A stretch of DNA of 9,360 bases from Balneolales bacterium (GTDB taxonomy: Bacteria; Bacteroidota; Rhodothermia; Balneolales; Natronogracilivirgulaceae), in assembly GCA_007133995.1 (NCBI GenBank), contig SLLP01000162.1, forward strand, positions 1-9,360, written 5' to 3'. This document shows, one piece after another, positions 6,500-9,360 of this stretch (within the stretch, counting starts at the first letter, position 1; every line of letters starts with the position of its first letter). A model generated the notes under the pieces. It did no database searches. It worked only from the letters and a program-made list of their open reading frames with translations, and was not told where the DNA came from. Made by a program: the position numbers and the translations under genes.

Positions 6500-7534
6500 A
6501 TGAGGCACAAAACGAGTGACATAAGCGTAATCATCCCGGTCTACAACGTGGAGGCATTCATCGACGAGTGTCTGCAATCCGTTGTGGCGCAAACGCTCCG
6601 GCCTCGCGAAGTACTCATCGTCAACGACGGCACCCCCGACAACAGCCGTGAAATCTGCCGGCGCTACGCCGAGGAGCACGACTGGATCACCATCATCGAC
6701 CAGGAGAACAAAGGCCTCTCCGAGGCGCGCAACACCGGAATCGATCACGCCTCCGGCCGGTACATCGTCTTCATTGACAGCGACGACTACATCGCCCCGG
6801 ACATGCTCGCCATCCTGCACAATAAAGCCCGGGAAACCGGCGCCGATATGGTCAAATGCGGGACCATCAGCTTCACAGACATGGCATCCGGACGCAAATT
6901 CGAGTACTGGCGTGGGCTCGATTCCACCGCGAAACCCTCCGAACTCGCCCTCAACACCCGGCGCGACTTCTTCCGGGCCTTCTTCGAAAAAAAGCTGATT
7001 GCCAACGTCTGGAACGCCATCTACCGCACCGAGCTCTTTCACATGCTGCGTTTCCCGCCGGGCAAGATCATGGAAGACAACTTCATCACCCCGCAACTGC
7101 TGATACGCTGCAAGCAGATCGTCATTATCACCGATAGCCTGTACTACTACCGCCAGCGACCCGGCGCCATCATGCATTCCTTCGACGACCGCCATTTCGA
7201 CATCATCGAATCCGATCTGCAGCTCAAAAGAATCCTCATCCGCAACAGCCTGTTCGACGACTTCGACGACTCCTTTTACCGCTGGTACGGTTTTCATCTG
7301 CTTGTGATGATGAGAAACGCCGCACGCTACAACGGTTTTTTTCAATTCAGGCGATACGCCCGAAAATTCCACACCATGGTGACAAACGAGGATATCGAAC
7401 AGATCCTCAAAACACCGGACAATCTGCCCGTCGCCTCCGCAACCAAACGGAAGCTCCGCGAATTCAGGGATCGCCCGTCCCTGTTCTGGCTGAAACTCAA
7501 AATCGACACCTTCAAAAAAGCCCGGAGGCAATGA
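6500..7534 (+). CDS. Family 2 (GT-A fold) glycosyltransferase
   Basis: This 344-residue cytoplasmic enzyme is predicted to transfer a sugar from a nucleotide-sugar to a growing glycan chain, inverting the anomeric centre. The GT-A domain fills residues 8-about 225: ISVIIPVYNVEAFIDECLQS at the start, EVLIVNDGTPDNS (37-49) for the nucleotide, ENKGLSEARNTG (69-80), and the metal-binding FIDSDD (91-96). MED at 191-193 is in the place of the usual catalytic acidic pair, followed by a YYYRQRPGAIMHS stretch typical of the subgroup. No transmembrane helix is present; the basic C-terminus may touch the membrane. AAGGGA at 6483-6488 is a reasonable ribosome binding site for the ATG at 6500. The gene is intact, unlike the two glycan genes upstream, and its stop lies one base before the next start. 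Donor and acceptor sugars cannot be deduced. Confidence 0.93.
   Translation: MRHKTSDISVIIPVYNVEAFIDECLQSVVAQTLRPREVLIVNDGTPDNSREICRRYAEEHDWITIIDQENKGLSEARNTGIDHASGRYIVFIDSDDYIAPDMLAILHNKARETGADMVKCGTISFTDMASGRKFEYWRGLDSTAKPSELALNTRRDFFRAFFEKKLIANVWNAIYRTELFHMLRFPPGKIMEDNFITPQLLIRCKQIVIITDSLYYYRQRPGAIMHSFDDRHFDIIESDLQLKRILIRNSLFDDFDDSFYRWYGFHLLVMMRNAARYNGFFQFRRYARKFHTMVTNEDIEQILKTPDNLPVASATKRKLREFRDRPSLFWLKLKIDTFKKARRQ
7524..7528 (+). promoter_or_regulatory. Shine-Dalgarno GGAGG inside the glycosyltransferase 3' end
   Basis: A perfect GGAGG, seven bases before the ATG at 7536, lies within the last codons of the preceding glycosyltransferase gene. It fixes the start of the asparagine-synthetase-like gene and rules out the out-of-frame ATG at 7531. 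The arrangement suggests translational coupling of the two genes. Confidence 0.8.
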
Positions 7535-7535
7535 C

Positions 7536-9360
7536 ATGTCACTGATCGCGGGAGTTTCGGGAGGATGGGTCCCGTCGTTTGATCCGGCTTTTCGTGAGCA
7601 TTTGCGCACCTTCCCGATCATCCGGGGTGAAAATCCCGATGATTACGATCTTGATTTCGTGGGATACGGCGCAAGCGGATACGACAACCTGCAGACGAAA
7701 AATGGTGGAGTGACACAAACGAAAAAAACCGGCGATGCGCAGTCGCAGGAAGCCGACAAACCGCAAACGCGCGACCAGGCCGGACTGATCGTCGGCACCA
7801 GGCTCAAAAAAACGTCCATGGACACGATCATGTGCATTCCGGCAGGGGGGATGTATGTCTTCTGCCTGGGCTTCAACGAGTTTCTTCGGGATACGGCTGG
7901 TTCCCTGAATTCTCAGGACTCCCCGGACTCCCGGGTTACGGCGGATTCCCCGACTTCTCGTGACTCGGCGGCCTCACCGAACTCCCCGACCTCCCCGGAG
8001 CTCGTGGACATGCCGGAGGATGAGCTGCTCACTCGTATCAAGGAAGCCGACGGCGAATTCGTAGCCGTTGCTGTGCCCAACCCGGCCAGAGCCATAGCAG
8101 CTCTGAAAAAAAAGTCATCGACCGGGAAATCCGGGGACACCGCCTCCGGAGCCCTGCACATCTTCACCGACCGTTTTGCTTCACGCCCGTGTTTTTTCAG
8201 CCTGTCGGACGGACAGTTCCGCTTCTCCACCAACATCGCCTTCCTCCTCGAAATCATCCCCGGCGGAGTGACGCTGGACCGCCTCTCGCTGATGCAGCTG
8301 CTGAGCATCGGCCACACGCTTTCGGGCAGGACCACCTTCCGGGAAGTGGAGCGGATGCGGCCCGCCGAACACCTGATCATTCAAAACGGCCGGATTACCG
8401 GTCGCAGCACCTACTACAAACCCGCCGAACCGGACAGCCCCATCTCCGATTACGGGGTTTACGCCGGTGATACCTATGACGAAATGGTGGCGAGCGTCGA
8501 AAAACGCAGTCGGGGACGCAAGGGATTTGTCTCTCTTAGCGGCGGGCTGGACAGCCGGATGGTCGCCGCCGCCGCCGATCGGGATCGGTTCACCGCCTTT
8601 ACTTTCATCAATTCAACGAAATCGAAGGATACCCCGGAAGTCAGGGCGGCGCGCGGGGTGGCCCGCAAACTGGACATGGAGCATATCGTTCTGCCCCTGG
8701 GAGAAACGGCCCTTATCTCTGATGTGATTGATGATGTACTGCGGCTCACCGGCGGACAAACCGCTGTTCACCATCCCGTCAAGACCATGTCGTTCATACG
8801 GCACATGCAGCGGCATGGATTTCACATGGGAGGCGGATCGGGCGGTGTGCTCGCAGGTTCGGAGGTTTCCTCGGGCAGTGTCCGCAAGAGCGATGACATG
8901 GTCGCCGGCTATATCGCGAAAAGGCTGGGCTATACCGACGCTTTTTTGGGACATATCTTCCGGCTGGATGAGCAAGCGGATCTGCCGGGAAAATTGCGGG
9001 ATGCCATGCGAGCCAGTTTTGAAGCCATCGACACCCCAGATCCGGCCCGTAAAATCACCATCTGGGCCGTCAACGAAGGCCAGGCGGCATTCACGTTTCT
9101 CTCACCGGTCCACAATCATCCCGATGTTGCCGAGAGCATGCCCCTTCTCGGTTACAGCTACACCGAACGCATGCTTAACCTGTCCGGCAGGGAACTGGTC
9201 AACAAGAACTTCTACCAGTTCATGATCTATCACTGCCTGGAAGAGCTCCGGCAGGTCCCGTACTCCAATAGTGGACGGAGACTGGACAGTGAACTTATCA
9301 CCCGGCACTATCCTCTGGAGCGGCTTTCACATTATTCCGGCATGCTGGCCAAAGTCCGGC
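7536..9360 (+). CDS. Asparagine-synthetase-like protein lacking the N-terminal Cys (partial, runs off the right edge)
   Basis: The frame is open for 608 codons to the window end without a stop. It resembles class II glutamine-dependent asparagine synthetases: an Ntn-type amidotransferase domain (residues 1-about 240; LHIFTDRFASRP at 207-218 matches the LxxxRDxxGxKPL stretch) followed by an ATP pyrophosphatase domain with SGGLDS (335-340). Family members usually start Met-Cys, with Cys as glutaminase nucleophile. Here the start is MSLIAGVSGG, so glutamine hydrolysis is not expected. The usual GEGxDE motif is replaced by GGGSGG near 432-437, losing acidic residues thought to serve the synthetase site. 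Hydrophilic inserts interrupt the first domain at about 51-80, 121-156 and 190-205. Such proteins in glycan clusters often amidate uronic acids; amide-forming relatives without Cys, such as beta-lactam synthetase, are also known. It is the second gene of a tight pair with the glycosyltransferase. Exact reaction, or loss of activity, is undecided. Confidence 0.88.
   Translation, partial: MSLIAGVSGGWVPSFDPAFREHLRTFPIIRGENPDDYDLDFVGYGASGYDNLQTKNGGVTQTKKTGDAQSQEADKPQTRDQAGLIVGTRLKKTSMDTIMCIPAGGMYVFCLGFNEFLRDTAGSLNSQDSPDSRVTADSPTSRDSAASPNSPTSPELVDMPEDELLTRIKEADGEFVAVAVPNPARAIAALKKKSSTGKSGDTASGALHIFTDRFASRPCFFSLSDGQFRFSTNIAFLLEIIPGGVTLDRLSLMQLLSIGHTLSGRTTFREVERMRPAEHLIIQNGRITGRSTYYKPAEPDSPISDYGVYAGDTYDEMVASVEKRSRGRKGFVSLSGGLDSRMVAAAADRDRFTAFTFINSTKSKDTPEVRAARGVARKLDMEHIVLPLGETALISDVIDDVLRLTGGQTAVHHPVKTMSFIRHMQRHGFHMGGGSGGVLAGSEVSSGSVRKSDDMVAGYIAKRLGYTDAFLGHIFRLDEQADLPGKLRDAMRASFEAIDTPDPARKITIWAVNEGQAAFTFLSPVHNHPDVAESMPLLGYSYTERMLNLSGRELVNKNFYQFMIYHCLEELRQVPYSNSGRRLDSELITRHYPLERLSHYSGMLAKVR
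7915..8005. repeat. GC-rich repeat insert in the asparagine-synthetase-like gene
   Basis: The words GACTCCCCG, ATTCCCCGAC, ACTCCCCGAC and TCTCGTG recur here in three loosely matching blocks starting near 7915, 7944 and 7971. In frame they encode a Ser/Pro/Asp-rich stretch (DSPDSR, DSPTSRDS, SPNSPTSPE) at about residues 128-155, unlike the rest of the domain. The 16 bases at 7917-7932 are identical to the minus strand of 121-136, in the hairpin beyond the surface-protein gene. This suggests that a dispersed extragenic-type repeat entered the coding sequence in frame. Confidence 0.7.

Noticed and set aside
6338..7621. Long minus-strand open frame of 427 codons opposite the glycosyltransferase
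   Set aside because: It is the antisense shadow of a clearly recognisable family 2 glycosyltransferase with correct motifs, and its own translation shows no family features.
8728..9225. Plus-strand open frames at 8467-8727 and 8728-9225
   Set aside because: They are out of frame with the 608-codon asparagine-synthetase-like frame, which carries SGGLDS and stays open to the window end.

Overview
The window looks like a moderately GC-rich chromosomal segment from a member of the Balneolota/Rhodothermota or a related Bacteroidota-like group. The strongest clue is the minus-strand surface protein. It ends in a type IX secretion (T9SS) C-terminal sorting domain with a YPNPFNP motif, and it carries a paired dockerin-type module of the VWPG...ADVL / DTDGDGRVG style common in secreted proteins of these phyla. 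The remaining genes form a surface-glycan (capsule, exopolysaccharide or O-antigen-like) locus on the plus strand. The taxonomic call is inference from protein style, not from a marker gene.

Layout. Positions 1-152 hold short degenerate repeats and a strong inverted repeat. Positions 153-3044 (minus) encode a 963-residue secreted multidomain protein, with 11-bp and 17-bp tandem repeats just upstream of its start. Positions 3321-4051 (plus) are the collapsed remnant of an ABC exporter: a frameshift after the N-terminus, most of the membrane domain deleted, and the ATPase cut off just after its signature motif. Positions 4052-4359 hold unrecognised sequence. Positions 4360-4899 are a strikingly AT-rich gap with several perfect palindromes. 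Positions 4900-5715 encode a P-loop kinase-like protein. Positions 5765-5890 are a degenerate array with exact 21-bp period. It abuts 5891-6261, the C-terminal half of a polyprenyl-phosphate sugar-1-phosphate transferase that is 5'-truncated and frameshifted. Positions 6500-7534 encode an intact family 2 glycosyltransferase. Translationally linked to it is an asparagine-synthetase-like protein (7536 to the window end, 608 codons seen, open at the right edge). That protein lacks the N-terminal catalytic cysteine and contains Ser/Pro/Asp-rich inserts.

How the parts fit. The kinase-like protein, glycosyltransferase and asparagine-synthetase-like protein are plausible tailoring and assembly enzymes for a surface polysaccharide, whose initiating transferase and exporter were once encoded nearby and are now broken. 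The mix of intact genes, remnants, an AT-rich gap and at least five distinct short-repeat families shows an actively rearranging accessory region. The most unusual points are the double loss of expected active-site residues in the asparagine-synthetase-like protein, the 16-base repeat core shared between its coding insert and the hairpin beyond the surface-protein gene, and the 21-bp array at the breakpoint of the sugar transferase.
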